Below, one piece after another: positions 16,656 through 25,628 of a DNA stretch of 64,000 nucleotides (positions are counted from its first letter, which is position 1; each line of letters begins with the position of its first letter). The stretch covers positions 1 to 64,000 of the forward strand of contig CAJMMS010000001.1 of the NCBI GenBank assembly GCA_905214675.1, read 5' to 3'. The position numbers and the translations under genes are program-made. The notes under the pieces were generated by a model. The model searched no databases and had not been told where the DNA came from. It saw nothing but the letters and a program-made list of their open reading frames with translations. Source of the DNA: an uncultured bacterium. Its GTDB lineage: Bacteria > Bacillota > Clostridia > Lachnospirales > Lachnospiraceae.

Positions 16656-17087
16656 ATGGCAGATGAAAAATTTTTCCCGCAGATTAAAAAGGGATTGGAA
16701 GATTTTATCCATGAAGAAGAAGGTAATATCTCAAGATCCAAGGTAGCGATGATCGGATCAATGATGGTCATTCTTGGTGTAATGCTGGCAGATGGGAATG
16801 CTTATGCGGCACATCGGAGCCATAGCAGCCATCGAAGCCACAGCAGTCACAGTTCCGGATGGGGCAGCCATGAAAGCCACCAGAGTCATCAGAGCCATAC
16901 TTCGCACTCATCAAGCACACACAGCAGCCACGGTTCACATTCCTCAGGAGGGCATAGTTCACATTCTTCAGGAAGTCACAGCTCAGGATCTGGAACTTCA
17001 GGGAATAAGGCTGCAAAAACAACCAATAATTATAATGTAAAACTGCCAAAAATGCAGACACCAAAACCAACACCTAAAATGCAGTAA
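16656..17087 (+). CDS. hxsA: HxsA, His-Xaa-Ser repeat substrate peptide
   Basis: A 143-residue precursor. Residues 1-29 are a charged leader (FIHEEEGNISRSK). Residues 30-45 are hydrophobic, AYA at 49-51 could be a signal-peptidase site, and from H53 there are 16 HxS triplets (HRS, HSS, HES, HQS, HTS, HGS) broken by short Gly/Ser/Trp spacers. The tail (KLPKMQTPKPTPKMQ) is Pro/Lys-rich. HXS systems are predicted RiPP-like, with the repeats modified by HxsB and HxsC. G23 followed by a hydrophobic helix also resembles a prepilin leader, matching the A24 peptidase in the operon; this is inference. GAAGG lies upstream of the start. Confidence 0.9.
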   Translation: MADEKFFPQIKKGLEDFIHEEEGNISRSKVAMIGSMMVILGVMLADGNAYAAHRSHSSHRSHSSHSSGWGSHESHQSHQSHTSHSSSTHSSHGSHSSGGHSSHSSGSHSSGSGTSGNKAAKTTNNYNVKLPKMQTPKPTPKMQ

Positions 17088-17113
17088 TCAAAAAAAATCA
17101 GGAGGGCATAGTT

Positions 17114-18331
17114 ATGCGCGCATATGAACGATTATTAGAATATGTAAAAATAAAAACGCCCAGTGATGAAACAAATGATTCCACACCGAGCAGTACCTGT
17201 CAGTTTGAACTGGCGGAGCGGCTTGTAGAAGAAATGAAAGAACTTGGCATAGAAAATGCTGAAGTAGACAGTAAATGCTATGTATATGGCACAATTCCGG
17301 CAACAGAAGGTTATGAGAAGTGTCCGGGACTCGGGTTTATTGCCCATATGGATACGGTAGCTGAATTCACAGAACATGAGATCCATCCGGTTCTGCATAA
17401 AAACTACGACGGAAACAGCCTGACTTTTGATGAGGGCGGCAGAATGTTAGATACCGCTCTTTTTCCGCATCTGAAGAAGCTGGCAGGACGTACGCTGATC
17501 ACCGGAGATGGGACAACCATTCTCGGGGCAGATGACAAGGCAGGGATTGCAGAGATCATGACGATGGCAGAACAGATTCTGCAAAATGATATACCACATG
17601 GCAAAATCTGTATTGCATTTACACCGGATGAGGAGATTGGCAGAGGTGCAGATGCGTTTGATGTAAAACGCTTTGGCGCAGATTTTGCCTATACCGTAGA
17701 CGGAGGCGCGGAAGGCGAGATTGAATATGAGAATTTTAATGCCTGCGAGGCTGTCTTTGAAGTCCGGGGTGTCAATGTGCATCCGGGAAGTGCCAAAGGA
17801 ATTATGATCAATGCAGCAGCGGTTGCCTGTGAAATCCAGATGATGCTTCCGCAGGAAGAAACACCGGAACAGACAGAAGGATACGAGGGATTTTATCATC
17901 TGATCCGGTTGAACGGAAGCTGTGAAAAGGCAGAACTTGTATACATTGTGCGGGATCACGATGCAGATAAGTTTGAACAGAAAAAACAGAAACTTGCAGA
18001 AATTGCAGCATCCATGAATCAGAAATATGGTGCAGATACCGTAAAGCTTCAGATTAAGGAGCAGTACCGCAATATGGCAGAAAAGATCCGGCCATGTTTT
18101 CATCTGATCGAGCATGCGAAGAAAGCATGCGAAAACGTAGGAGTTGCGCCGAAAGTACAGCCGATCCGAGGGGGAACAGATGGTGCGAGACTGAGTTTTA
18201 TGGGATTGCCGTGTCCGAATCTTGGAACCGGCGGCTATGCTTTTCACGGACCGTATGAACACATTACGGCAGAAGGTATGGATAAAAGCACTGCAATTTT
18301 GGTGGAACTTGTAAAACAATACAGCAGATAA
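17114..18331 (+). CDS. pepT: Peptidase T (tripeptide aminopeptidase, M20B)
   Basis: A 405-residue dizinc peptidase, close to the 408 residues of Escherichia coli PepT. Metal and catalytic elements are HMDTV, GADDKAGI, the PDEEIGRGAD glutamates, a VDGG stretch and the terminal FHGPYEHI histidine. PepT removes N-terminal residues from tripeptides in the cytoplasm. AGGAGGG precedes the ATG. It begins 26 bp after hxsA with no terminator between, so it is likely co-transcribed. It could recycle peptide fragments, but may simply be a neighbour. Confidence 0.93.
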   Translation: MRAYERLLEYVKIKTPSDETNDSTPSSTCQFELAERLVEEMKELGIENAEVDSKCYVYGTIPATEGYEKCPGLGFIAHMDTVAEFTEHEIHPVLHKNYDGNSLTFDEGGRMLDTALFPHLKKLAGRTLITGDGTTILGADDKAGIAEIMTMAEQILQNDIPHGKICIAFTPDEEIGRGADAFDVKRFGADFAYTVDGGAEGEIEYENFNACEAVFEVRGVNVHPGSAKGIMINAAAVACEIQMMLPQEETPEQTEGYEGFYHLIRLNGSCEKAELVYIVRDHDADKFEQKKQKLAEIAASMNQKYGADTVKLQIKEQYRNMAEKIRPCFHLIEHAKKACENVGVAPKVQPIRGGTDGARLSFMGLPCPNLGTGGYAFHGPYEHITAEGMDKSTAILVELVKQYSR

Positions 18332-18350
18332 ACAGTTAAAGAAATAACAT

Positions 18351-21227
18351 ATGATGGATATAAGAGAAAAAGAAAAGAGAAAGTGTTTCTGGAAATACCT
18401 GATATTTCTGGCTTTGAGTGTCTGTATGCTGCTTGGCAGCGGCAGACAGACTTTTGCAGGACAGTCAGGTGAGAGAGACAGAGAAACAGTAAAAGCAGGT
18501 TTTTTTGCGTTTGAAGGTTACCATATGACAGCGGAGGATGGAACGCGCAGCGGATATGGCTATGATTTCCTGCGTATGGCATCCCGGTTTATGGATGTCA
18601 GGTTCGAGTATGTCGGATATGATAAAAGCTGGTCAGATATGCAGAAGATGCTGGAAGACGGTGAGATCGATCTTCTGACTTCCGCAGAGAAAACATCGGA
18701 AAGGGAAGAAAAGTTTGATTTCTCTGAGTCGATCGGAATCAGTTATGGTTCTTTGAATGTCCGGGCAGATAACATGAATATTATTTCCAGCGATTACCGG
18801 ACTTATCAGGATATTATGGTTGGCATGCTGAAAGGCAGCAGCAGAAATACACAGTTTAAAAAACTTGCGGAAGAAAAAGGATTCACCTATCGCAGCAAAA
18901 TTTATGATTCCATGGAGAAACTGGAAGAAGATCTGCAGGAGGGAAAACTGGATGCGATCGTTACCAGTTCTATCCGTGCCGTCCGCAATGAGCGGATTCT
19001 TGAAAAATTTAATGAATCTGATTTTTACGTTATCGTAAAAAAAGGCAACACGGCACTTCTGGAAAAAATCAATTATGCGATCGATCAGTTAAATACAACA
19101 GAAAATAACTGGACACAGAAACTCGCATATAAGTATTTTGGAATCGAAAATGATGCAGAACTGACCTTTACAGAGAGGGAAAAGGAACTGATCCGGCAGT
19201 ATGCATCATCAGGTAAAAAGCTGGTTGCATGCTGCGGTATCGACCGCGAGCCATATTCTTATGAAGAAAATGGAGAACTGAAAGGAATTCTGCCGGATAT
19301 TTTTGCCCTGATCATGAAGGAAGCTGGACTTTCATATGAGGTACGTGTTCCGGAAAACAGGGAAGAATATCTTTCCTGGCAGGGGGATCAGGAGATTGAT
19401 CTGTTCATGGATGCACGCATCTTTTCTGAGTCGCAGTTAGAAGAGATGGACTGGTCAGTTACCGATTCTTATATGGAACTTAAGCTGGCAAGAGTGACCA
19501 GGAAAGATTTTCAGGGAGATATTAAAACAGTAGCGCGTGCTTCTTATCAGGGAGGAGAGGGAATAGAAGATGATCTGACAAAAGGGGTAAAGGTGCTTGA
19601 TTATCCGGACAGGATGGCGGCCCTGGAAGCAGTACGCGATGGAAAGGCAGATGCCGCCTATGTATATTTTTATACCGCACAGGAATATGTCAATCAGGAC
19701 GAAACAGGGAGTCTTACTTATACGGTTCTGAATGAACCGTCTTATGCGTATCAGATTGTGATCAGCAGTCAGATCAGCCATGAACTGAGCGGTATTTTGA
19801 CGAAATGTATTCATACATTGCCAAAAGAAGAAGTGGAACGCATTATTTCGGAGCATACCAGTTATAAAGCACAAAATATCACTCTGGAAAGGTATATGCG
19901 TATGCATCCAAGATTTGTGCTTGGACTGTGCGTGCTTCTGTTTGGAGGATGTTATGTGATCACGATTCTTTGTATTAAACTGCGTGAAAAGAAAAGAAGA
20001 TATCAGAACGCAGAGAAAGAAACGCTGGCAATGGAAGGACTGGTTCAGAAAGTGTATGCTGCCAACATCAGTAAAAGCCGTTTTCTGTTTAATATGTCAC
20101 ACGACATCCGGACACCAATGAATGCGATCATTGGTTTTACCGATCTTGCCCTGAAAGCAGAGGGGGATGTTATTCAGCAGAAAAAATATCTGACCAAAAT
20201 TTCCATAGCAAGCAGGCATTTGCTGGCGCTGATCAATGATATTCTGGAAATGAGCCGTATTGAAAGCGGCAAAGTCCTGCTGAAGGAAACAAAATGTAAT
20301 ATTTCCCAGATTTTCGGGGAACTGAATACTATCATGGCAGGTCAGATCCAGGAAAAAGGACAGAAGCTGCAGATTATATTCTGTGATATTCAAAATGAAG
20401 AGATCTGGTGCGATGAGCTGAGACTGAAGCAGGTGCTGATCAACCTTGTAGGAAATGCAAACAAATTTACTCCGGAGGGCGGAGAGATTAGCATTACGGT
20501 CTGTCAGACAGAAAAAGAACACAATGGTGTGGCAGGCTACCGGATACTGGTGAAAGATAATGGAGTCGGTATGACGGAAGACTTCCTGAAAAGAATATAC
20601 GAACCATTTGAGCGGGAAGAAACATCGACTGTCAGCGGAATTACCGGAACCGGTCTGGGACTCAGCATCACAAAATCGATCGTGGATCTGTTTGGCGGAA
20701 GCATGGAGATTCGTTCAAAGAAAAATCAGGGTACAGAAGTGATCCTGGATCTGAGCCTTAAGCTGGAGCCGCCGAAAGAAGAAAATGACCTGCCAGAAGA
20801 GAATGTGATAGTGGAACAGGACAGTGAACAACTGGAGTTCTCAGGAAAAAGAGTACTTCTGGCAGAAGATAACGATCTGAACTGTGAGATTGCAGAAGAA
20901 CTGCTGAGCCAGAAAGGAATCTGTGTAGAGGTAGCCGGAAATGGTGCAGAAGCAGTGGAAAAAGTCAAAAATTCAAAGCCTGGATATTATGAAGTAATAC
21001 TGATGGATATTCAGATGCCGGTGATGGATGGCTATGAAGCGACCAGACAGATTCGGAATCTGGAGAATGCAGCTCTGGCAAAGATTCCGATCATTGCACT
21101 TTCTGCAAATGCATTTGAAGAGGATCGCAAAGCTTCCAGAGAAGCCGGAATGGACGGACATCTGGCAAAACCGATCGAAACCGCCAAATTATTTGGTGTT
21201 TTGAAAGAAATTATTAAAAAAGAATAA
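18351..21227 (+). CDS. BvgS-like hybrid sensor histidine kinase/response regulator
   Basis: A 958-residue hybrid kinase. A signal anchor (YLIFLALSVCMLLGSG) leads into two tandem SBP_bac_3 (Venus-flytrap) sensor domains at about 45-265 and 275-500 on the cell exterior. A membrane helix lies near 525-545. HisKA has phospho-acceptor H584 (MSHDIRTPMN), HATPase_c has NLVGNANKFTPEGG, DNGVGM and GTGLGLSITKS, and a C-terminal receiver has AEDNDLNCEIA and the MDIQMPVMDG aspartate. Paired extracellular solute-binding domains suggest amino-acid sensing. Its output partner is not adjacent. The start is uncertain by one codon (ATGATG) and the ribosome site is weak, 19 bp after pepT. Confidence 0.9.
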   Translation: MMDIREKEKRKCFWKYLIFLALSVCMLLGSGRQTFAGQSGERDRETVKAGFFAFEGYHMTAEDGTRSGYGYDFLRMASRFMDVRFEYVGYDKSWSDMQKMLEDGEIDLLTSAEKTSEREEKFDFSESIGISYGSLNVRADNMNIISSDYRTYQDIMVGMLKGSSRNTQFKKLAEEKGFTYRSKIYDSMEKLEEDLQEGKLDAIVTSSIRAVRNERILEKFNESDFYVIVKKGNTALLEKINYAIDQLNTTENNWTQKLAYKYFGIENDAELTFTEREKELIRQYASSGKKLVACCGIDREPYSYEENGELKGILPDIFALIMKEAGLSYEVRVPENREEYLSWQGDQEIDLFMDARIFSESQLEEMDWSVTDSYMELKLARVTRKDFQGDIKTVARASYQGGEGIEDDLTKGVKVLDYPDRMAALEAVRDGKADAAYVYFYTAQEYVNQDETGSLTYTVLNEPSYAYQIVISSQISHELSGILTKCIHTLPKEEVERIISEHTSYKAQNITLERYMRMHPRFVLGLCVLLFGGCYVITILCIKLREKKRRYQNAEKETLAMEGLVQKVYAANISKSRFLFNMSHDIRTPMNAIIGFTDLALKAEGDVIQQKKYLTKISIASRHLLALINDILEMSRIESGKVLLKETKCNISQIFGELNTIMAGQIQEKGQKLQIIFCDIQNEEIWCDELRLKQVLINLVGNANKFTPEGGEISITVCQTEKEHNGVAGYRILVKDNGVGMTEDFLKRIYEPFEREETSTVSGITGTGLGLSITKSIVDLFGGSMEIRSKKNQGTEVILDLSLKLEPPKEENDLPEENVIVEQDSEQLEFSGKRVLLAEDNDLNCEIAEELLSQKGICVEVAGNGAEAVEKVKNSKPGYYEVILMDIQMPVMDGYEATRQIRNLENAALAKIPIIALSANAFEEDRKASREAGMDGHLAKPIETAKLFGVLKEIIKKE

Positions 21228-21234
21228 ATTTTTC

Positions 21235-21263
21235 TTGCAGAGGCTCTTCAGGTATGCTAGAAT
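21235..21263 (+). promoter_or_regulatory. Promoter of the glycine riboswitch-symporter transcript
   Basis: TTGCAG (21235-21240), 17-bp spacer, TAGAAT (21258-21263), placing the transcript start near 21270, about 25 nt before the aptamer. Confidence 0.7.
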
Positions 21264-21295
21264 AAAAGCACGTTGTGTCGAAGAAAATCACAGCG

Positions 21296-21380
21296 TACTC
21301 TGGAGAGTCTCATAGAACGGGCGCCGAAGGTGTACGGCAGCAGAGATGCTGCTTATCTCTCAGGCAAAAGGACAGAGAAA
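21296..21380 (+). promoter_or_regulatory. Glycine riboswitch (single aptamer)
   Basis: The gcvT-type aptamer core is readable: CTCTGGAGAG, then GGGCGCCGAAGG, and the closing CTCAGGCAAAAGGACAGAG. A variable hairpin (GGCAGCAGAGATGCTGC) lies between. Only one aptamer is present, followed at once by an expression platform ahead of an AGCS symporter, the usual context for glycine-responsive control of amino-acid uptake or detoxification. Confidence 0.93.
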
Positions 21381-21405
21381 AGTCTAAATATGTTCTACTC
21401 TTTGG

Positions 21406-21439
21406 AGGGCTGATTGTATGATCAGCTCTTTTGTTGTTT
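21406..21439 (+). terminator. Riboswitch expression-platform terminator
   Basis: AGGGCTGAT (21406-21414) pairs with ATCAGCTCT (21421-21429) with one G-T pair, followed by TTTTGTTGTTT. It lies 26 nt after the aptamer. About 120 nt of further leader separates it from the symporter start. Confidence 0.8.
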
Positions 21440-21563
21440 CCGGACAGCCCAAAGGATCGGTCAGTGACAGTATCAGACGGCCATAAGAAACGGTCGCAGG
21501 CAGATTCGACAAAAGTGTCCCGGCAGCAGCAGCCAATAAATTATCAGGATTGGAGAGAGAGTA

Positions 21564-22979
21564 ATGTTCGAAGCAGTAAACAATTTTTTGCAGCACGTTG
21601 ATGATCTGGTATGGGGTGTCCCACTGATCGTAGCAATTCTTTTGACTGGTATTTATCTTACCATTCGTCTGAAAGGTATCCAAATCACAAAACTTCCAAA
21701 AGCACTCAAGTACATGTTTGAAAATGAAGAGAGCGGTCACGGAGAAGTTACAAGTTTCGGAGCGTTATGTACCGCACTTTCCGCAACCATCGGTACCGGA
21801 AATATTGTCGGTGTGGCAACCGCGATCGTAGCCGGAGGACCGGGAGCGTTATTCTGGATGGAAATTGCAGCCCTGTTTGGTATGGCAACGAAATATTCCG
21901 AAGGTCTTCTTGCCATCAAATACCGTACAACCGACAAACATGGTCATATCCTTGGAGGTCCGTTCTACTATATCGAAAACGGTATGGGCAAAAAATGGAC
22001 CTGGCTTGCAAAGCTTTTTGCATTCTTCGGAATGGGTGTAGGTCTGTTTGGTATCGGAACCTTTACACAGGTAAATGGTATTACCAGTGCAGTCGGTAAC
22101 TTCTTTGATCCGAATGCACAGAATGTGATCCATCTGCTGGGAAGAGATTATACTCTTGCAGTTGTGATCTCAGGACTGATCCTGACCGTCTGTGTCGGAC
22201 TGGTTGTTATCGGAGGTCTGAAACGTATTGCAAAAGTATCTGAGATCGTTGTGCCGTTTATGGCAGTTATTTACATTGCGATTTCTCTGCTGCTTCTGAT
22301 CTTGAATTTCAATAAAATTCCGGCAGCGATCGTAGAGATCGTATCCAGTGCATTTGGTCTGCGTGCAGCAGCCGGCGGAGCACTTGGAGCGATCATCGTG
22401 GCAATGCAGAAAGGTATCGCAAGAGGTATCTTCTCAAACGAGGCAGGACTTGGTAGTGCCCCGATCGCAGCAGCAGCCGCTCAGACAAAAGAGCCGGCAC
22501 GTCAGGGACTGGTTACGATGACCGGTACCTTTATCGATACGATCGTTGTATGTACCATGACCGGACTTTCTATCGTGATCACCGGTTCCTGGAATATCGG
22601 ACTGGAAGGTGTGGCAGTTACCACAAATGCATTCCAGCAGGGACTTCCGTTTGCACCGCAGATCAGTGCATTTCTGCTGATGATGTGTCTGGTATTCTTT
22701 GCATTTACCACCATCCTTGGATGGGACTACTACAGTGAGAGATGTCTGGCGTATCTTTCCGGCAGCAACAAAACAGCCCTGAAGATCTTCCGCTGGCTGT
22801 ACATAGCAGCAGTCTTTATCGGACCGTACTTCACTGTATCCGCAGTATGGGTGATCGCCGATATCTTCAACGCACTGATGGCGATCCCGAACCTGATCGC
22901 ACTGCTCTCCTTAAGCGGAGTCGTTGTGGCAGAGACACAGAGCTATCTGAAGCGAATGAATCTGACAAGAGTGAAATAA
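21564..22979 (+). CDS. AGCS-family alanine/glycine:cation symporter
   Basis: A 471-residue integral membrane protein with 11 or so hydrophobic segments. Family motifs include TGIYLTIRLKGIQ, SATIGTGNIVGVATAI, GGPGALFWMEIAALFGMATKYSEG and RGIFSNEAGLGSAPIAAAAA. AGCS carriers import alanine or glycine with sodium or protons. Control by the glycine riboswitch points to glycine as a substrate or signal. GGAGAGAG precedes the ATG. Monocistronic, with a terminator at 23010-23063. Confidence 0.95.
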   Translation: MFEAVNNFLQHVDDLVWGVPLIVAILLTGIYLTIRLKGIQITKLPKALKYMFENEESGHGEVTSFGALCTALSATIGTGNIVGVATAIVAGGPGALFWMEIAALFGMATKYSEGLLAIKYRTTDKHGHILGGPFYYIENGMGKKWTWLAKLFAFFGMGVGLFGIGTFTQVNGITSAVGNFFDPNAQNVIHLLGRDYTLAVVISGLILTVCVGLVVIGGLKRIAKVSEIVVPFMAVIYIAISLLLLILNFNKIPAAIVEIVSSAFGLRAAAGGALGAIIVAMQKGIARGIFSNEAGLGSAPIAAAAAQTKEPARQGLVTMTGTFIDTIVVCTMTGLSIVITGSWNIGLEGVAVTTNAFQQGLPFAPQISAFLLMMCLVFFAFTTILGWDYYSERCLAYLSGSNKTALKIFRWLYIAAVFIGPYFTVSAVWVIADIFNALMAIPNLIALLSLSGVVVAETQSYLKRMNLTRVK

Positions 22980-23009
22980 CAAAAACAGTATCATAAAAAT
23001 GCAGCAAAT

Positions 23010-23063
23010 AAACCGCTGTGGTCATCAGAAAAAAGTTTCTGGTGGCTGCGGCGGTTTTGCTTT
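23010..23063 (+). terminator. Terminator after the AGCS symporter
   Basis: AAACCGC...CAGAAA pairs with TTTCTG...GCGGTTT with several mismatches and a short loop, followed by TTTTGCTTT. Beyond it, 23064-23229 is AT-rich without a convincing gene. Confidence 0.7.
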
Positions 23064-23229
23064 GACAAGAAAAAATGTAAAATGAAAGCATATAGAGGTC
23101 AGAAAAAATGTTTAAAATATGCTTAAATAGATCATAAAAATGCACTATACTATTTACAGAAGGATGGTGAGATAATGATTCGATTTGCCATGGATAATCT
23201 TTTACAATGATTTCGTGTTATAAAATGAT

Positions 23230-23424
23230 GTAACGGGATACAATCGTGTGGTTGGTAAGCTGCTTATGATTTATGGAGTGATTTTGATTGCATTGGGACT
23301 GCCATTGTGTTCAGAACAGAATTCTCCATTTATCTTACTGTCAGTATTGGGAGTAATGATAGAAACGGTAGTAATCATGGCGATTTATAGTTTGTGCGTT
23401 GAAAGGAAGTATAAAGAACAATAG
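23230..23424 (+). pseudogene. Truncated DUF3784-like membrane protein
   Basis: The frame from 23230 (VTGYNRVVGKLLMIYGVI...) to the stop at 23424 encodes the C-terminal 64 residues of a protein like the intact one at 25207-25530. Shared features are KVTDI/VTGYN, GLPL and a VETxxxMxxYSL helix. The N-terminal membrane segment is missing and no start with a ribosome site is present. It is a degraded paralogue lying 1.8 kb from the intact copy. Confidence 0.6.
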
Positions 23425-23452
23425 ATAAATCGGAAGGTGTGGAGGAGAAAAA

Positions 23453-23677
23453 GTGAAAGAAAACAATAAAGCTATCAGACTATATCTACTTCTATTATTT
23501 ACTGTATGCTATGGGCTTGGTATCATTGAATTATTAACAAATACAGGAAAAGCATATGAATTTTTGAGAATAGGATTTACCTTTTTTCCAGTTTTAAGTG
23601 CATTAATTACAAAGCGGGTTACAAATGTGAAAAGTCATTATATATTCGCTATAGATATTTACTTGTACAACTGTTAA
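23453..23677 (+). pseudogene. N-terminal fragment of a CPBP-like membrane protease
   Basis: A GTG-initiated 74-codon frame behind GGAGGAG encodes KAIRLYLLLLFTVCYGLGII and FTFFPVLSALITKRVTN. These are typical first helices of CPBP-family intramembrane proteases (bacteriocin-immunity/CAAX-like). The frame then runs into unrelated sequence and stops. The catalytic EExxR and later helices are absent. It is a truncated gene or a short orphan peptide. Confidence 0.45.
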
Positions 23678-23708
23678 AAATTAAGAAGAAAGTTACAAAT
23701 ATAAGGAA

Positions 23709-23759
23709 TAAAATATTGAAGAAAAGTACAAAATACAGATGTAAAATATTGAAGAAAAG
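23709..23759 (+). repeat. Pair of 18-bp direct repeats
   Basis: TAAAATATTGAAGAAAAG occurs at 23709-23726 and again, unchanged, at 23742-23759. The second copy supplies the -35 (TTGAAG) of the promoter for the ATPase gene downstream. It could be a duplicated promoter segment or a regulator site. Confidence 0.65.
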
Positions 23760-23777
23760 CATATTTTATAGTATAAC
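23749..23777 (+). promoter_or_regulatory. Promoter of the AAA/DUF4143 ATPase
   Basis: TTGAAG (23749-23754), 17-bp spacer, TATAAC (23772-23777), 31 bp before the ATG. Confidence 0.55.
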
Positions 23778-23808
23778 ATACTCATACAGGTGACTACGGA
23801 GGGAAATA

Positions 23809-25137
23809 ATGTATTTTGAACGAAAAGCATACAAAAAACTGATGGAATGGAAGGCAGAATACGCAGATAAATATGCGGTTTTGCTTGAAGGAGCCAGACG
23901 AGTTGGAAAATCGACAATTGCAGAGTATTTTGCACAAAATGAATATAAGTCCTATATTTTGATTGACTTCTCAAAAACGACGGATACGATACGAGCCTGT
24001 TTTGAAGACATCGGAAATTTGAATATATTCTTTTTGAGATTGCAGGCAGAAACAGGAGTAACCTTATATGAGCGTGAATCATTGATTATTTTTGATGAGG
24101 TACAACTTTTTCCTAAAGCAAGACAGGCTATAAAGCATTTTGTGTCAGATGGCAGATACCATTACCTGGAAACAGGCTCTTTGATATCAATAAAGAAAAA
24201 TGTAAAGGATATTTTAATTCCTTCTGAGGAAATGAAAATACAGGTTTATCCAATGGATTATGAAGAATTCTGCAAGGCTACGGGCAATAATTATGAGCTT
24301 TTGCAGCAAATTTATCATATGAATTCGGCGATTGGACAGGCAACAAATCGGAAACTAATGAGAGATTTGAGAATTTATATGGCGGTGGGCGGAATGCCGC
24401 AGGCGGTGGAAGCGTATATAGAGGGAAAAAACTTTTCACAAATTGATATGGTAAAAAGACAGATCATCTCTCTTTATGAAGAAGATTTTAAAAAGATTGA
24501 TGCGTCAGGAAGAATATCGGCATTATATCATTCAATTCCGGCTCAGTTGTCAAAAGATTTGAGAAAATATAGAATTACAACGGCTATAGGAAAGAAAAAC
24601 AATACCAGGGCAGATGAATTGTTATATGAGTTGATGGATTCAAAAACAGTTTTACCATGTTATAATTCAACAGATCCAAGGATCAGCCTGGCGGATACAA
24701 AGGATTTCAGCAGTTATAAATTATATTTGTCAGATACGGGATTATTTGTGACCTTGATGTTTATAGATCGGCCAGTAACGGAAAATGATGTATATGCAAA
24801 ATTACTTTCTGATAAATTACCGGCAAATTTAGGCTATCTTTATGAAAACCTTATTGCTCAAATGATTGCGGCATCAGGAAGAGAACTTTATTATCACACC
24901 TGGGAGAAAGTTGGAAGTACACATTATTATGAGATTGATTTTCTGATTTCAGAAGGAAGCAAAATAAATGCTTTTGAGATAAAGTCATCAGGAACAGGAA
25001 AGCATGAGTCAATTAAAGAGTTTTACAGAAAGCTTTCAAAAAATGTGCATAATATATACTTGCTGTCACAGAAAGATGTTGGCAAAGAGGAAAATCTATT
25101 ATTAAAACCGTTTTATCTGATGCCATTTTTAACTTAA
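23809..25137 (+). CDS. AAA_14/DUF4143 ATPase
   Basis: A 442-residue protein. The N-terminal AAA_14 domain has Walker A GARRVGKST (about 28-36) and Walker B LIIFDEVQ. The C-terminal DUF4143 domain carries a PD-(D/E)XK-like pattern (EIDFLIS...FEIKSSG). Such stand-alone ATPases are common, variable accessory genes in Firmicutes and Bacteroidetes with no settled function. CGGAGGG precedes the ATG. It is AT-richer than the operons on either side and lies among truncated genes, consistent with mobile accessory DNA. Confidence 0.88.
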   Translation: MYFERKAYKKLMEWKAEYADKYAVLLEGARRVGKSTIAEYFAQNEYKSYILIDFSKTTDTIRACFEDIGNLNIFFLRLQAETGVTLYERESLIIFDEVQLFPKARQAIKHFVSDGRYHYLETGSLISIKKNVKDILIPSEEMKIQVYPMDYEEFCKATGNNYELLQQIYHMNSAIGQATNRKLMRDLRIYMAVGGMPQAVEAYIEGKNFSQIDMVKRQIISLYEEDFKKIDASGRISALYHSIPAQLSKDLRKYRITTAIGKKNNTRADELLYELMDSKTVLPCYNSTDPRISLADTKDFSSYKLYLSDTGLFVTLMFIDRPVTENDVYAKLLSDKLPANLGYLYENLIAQMIAASGRELYYHTWEKVGSTHYYEIDFLISEGSKINAFEIKSSGTGKHESIKEFYRKLSKNVHNIYLLSQKDVGKEENLLLKPFYLMPFLT

Positions 25138-25206
25138 CGAATATGAATTTATCAGGAAAGTCTGCAAAATGACAAAGAACAAAGCGGTTGCTGTTGGGGG
25201 ATCTGG

Positions 25207-25530
25207 ATGAAGGACAATATATTCTTTTTTGCCATATTGTGTATTTGGGGCATTATATATATGGGGCTGGCTCTCTATATATGGTTTTCAAAAAAGGAAA
25301 TTGGTTTCTGGGGAAGTAAGAAAATGTTCAAGGTAACGGATATAAGAAAATATAATCATGCAACATCGAAGCTCTATCTTGTGCATGGTTTAGCATATAT
25401 TTTTCTTGGACTTCCTTTACTTACAGGACACCGCAAATGGATAATTTTCTCCGTTGCAGGTGTTGTAGTAGAAACCATTATTTTCATGGTAGTTTATTCG
25501 TTGGTAATTAAGAAAAAATATAAAAAATGA
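25207..25530 (+). CDS. DUF3784-like small membrane protein
   Basis: A 107-residue protein with three hydrophobic segments (FFAILCIWGIIYMGLALYIWF; LVHGLAYIFLGLPLL; IIFSVAGVVVETIIFMVVY) and a central KKMFKVTDIRKYN signature of DUF3784 proteins. Function unknown. The GGGGGATCT before the ATG is a plausible ribosome site. The intact relative of the fragment at 23230-23424. Confidence 0.7.
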   Translation: MKDNIFFFAILCIWGIIYMGLALYIWFSKKEIGFWGSKKMFKVTDIRKYNHATSKLYLVHGLAYIFLGLPLLTGHRKWIIFSVAGVVVETIIFMVVYSLVIKKKYKK

Positions 25531-25628
25531 TTTTGACAAATTCCTTGAAGATACGTATTTCAAAGTTTACCATGTCACTTTCATTTCGTGTTATGATATG
25601 TTATCGGATTTACAGGAGAGTCACTGTT

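Noticed and set aside
16800..17020. Short repeated units that could suggest a CRISPR array or minisatellite
   Set aside because: They are in-frame codons for His-Xaa-Ser triplets in hxsA, irregular in length, without spacers or leader.
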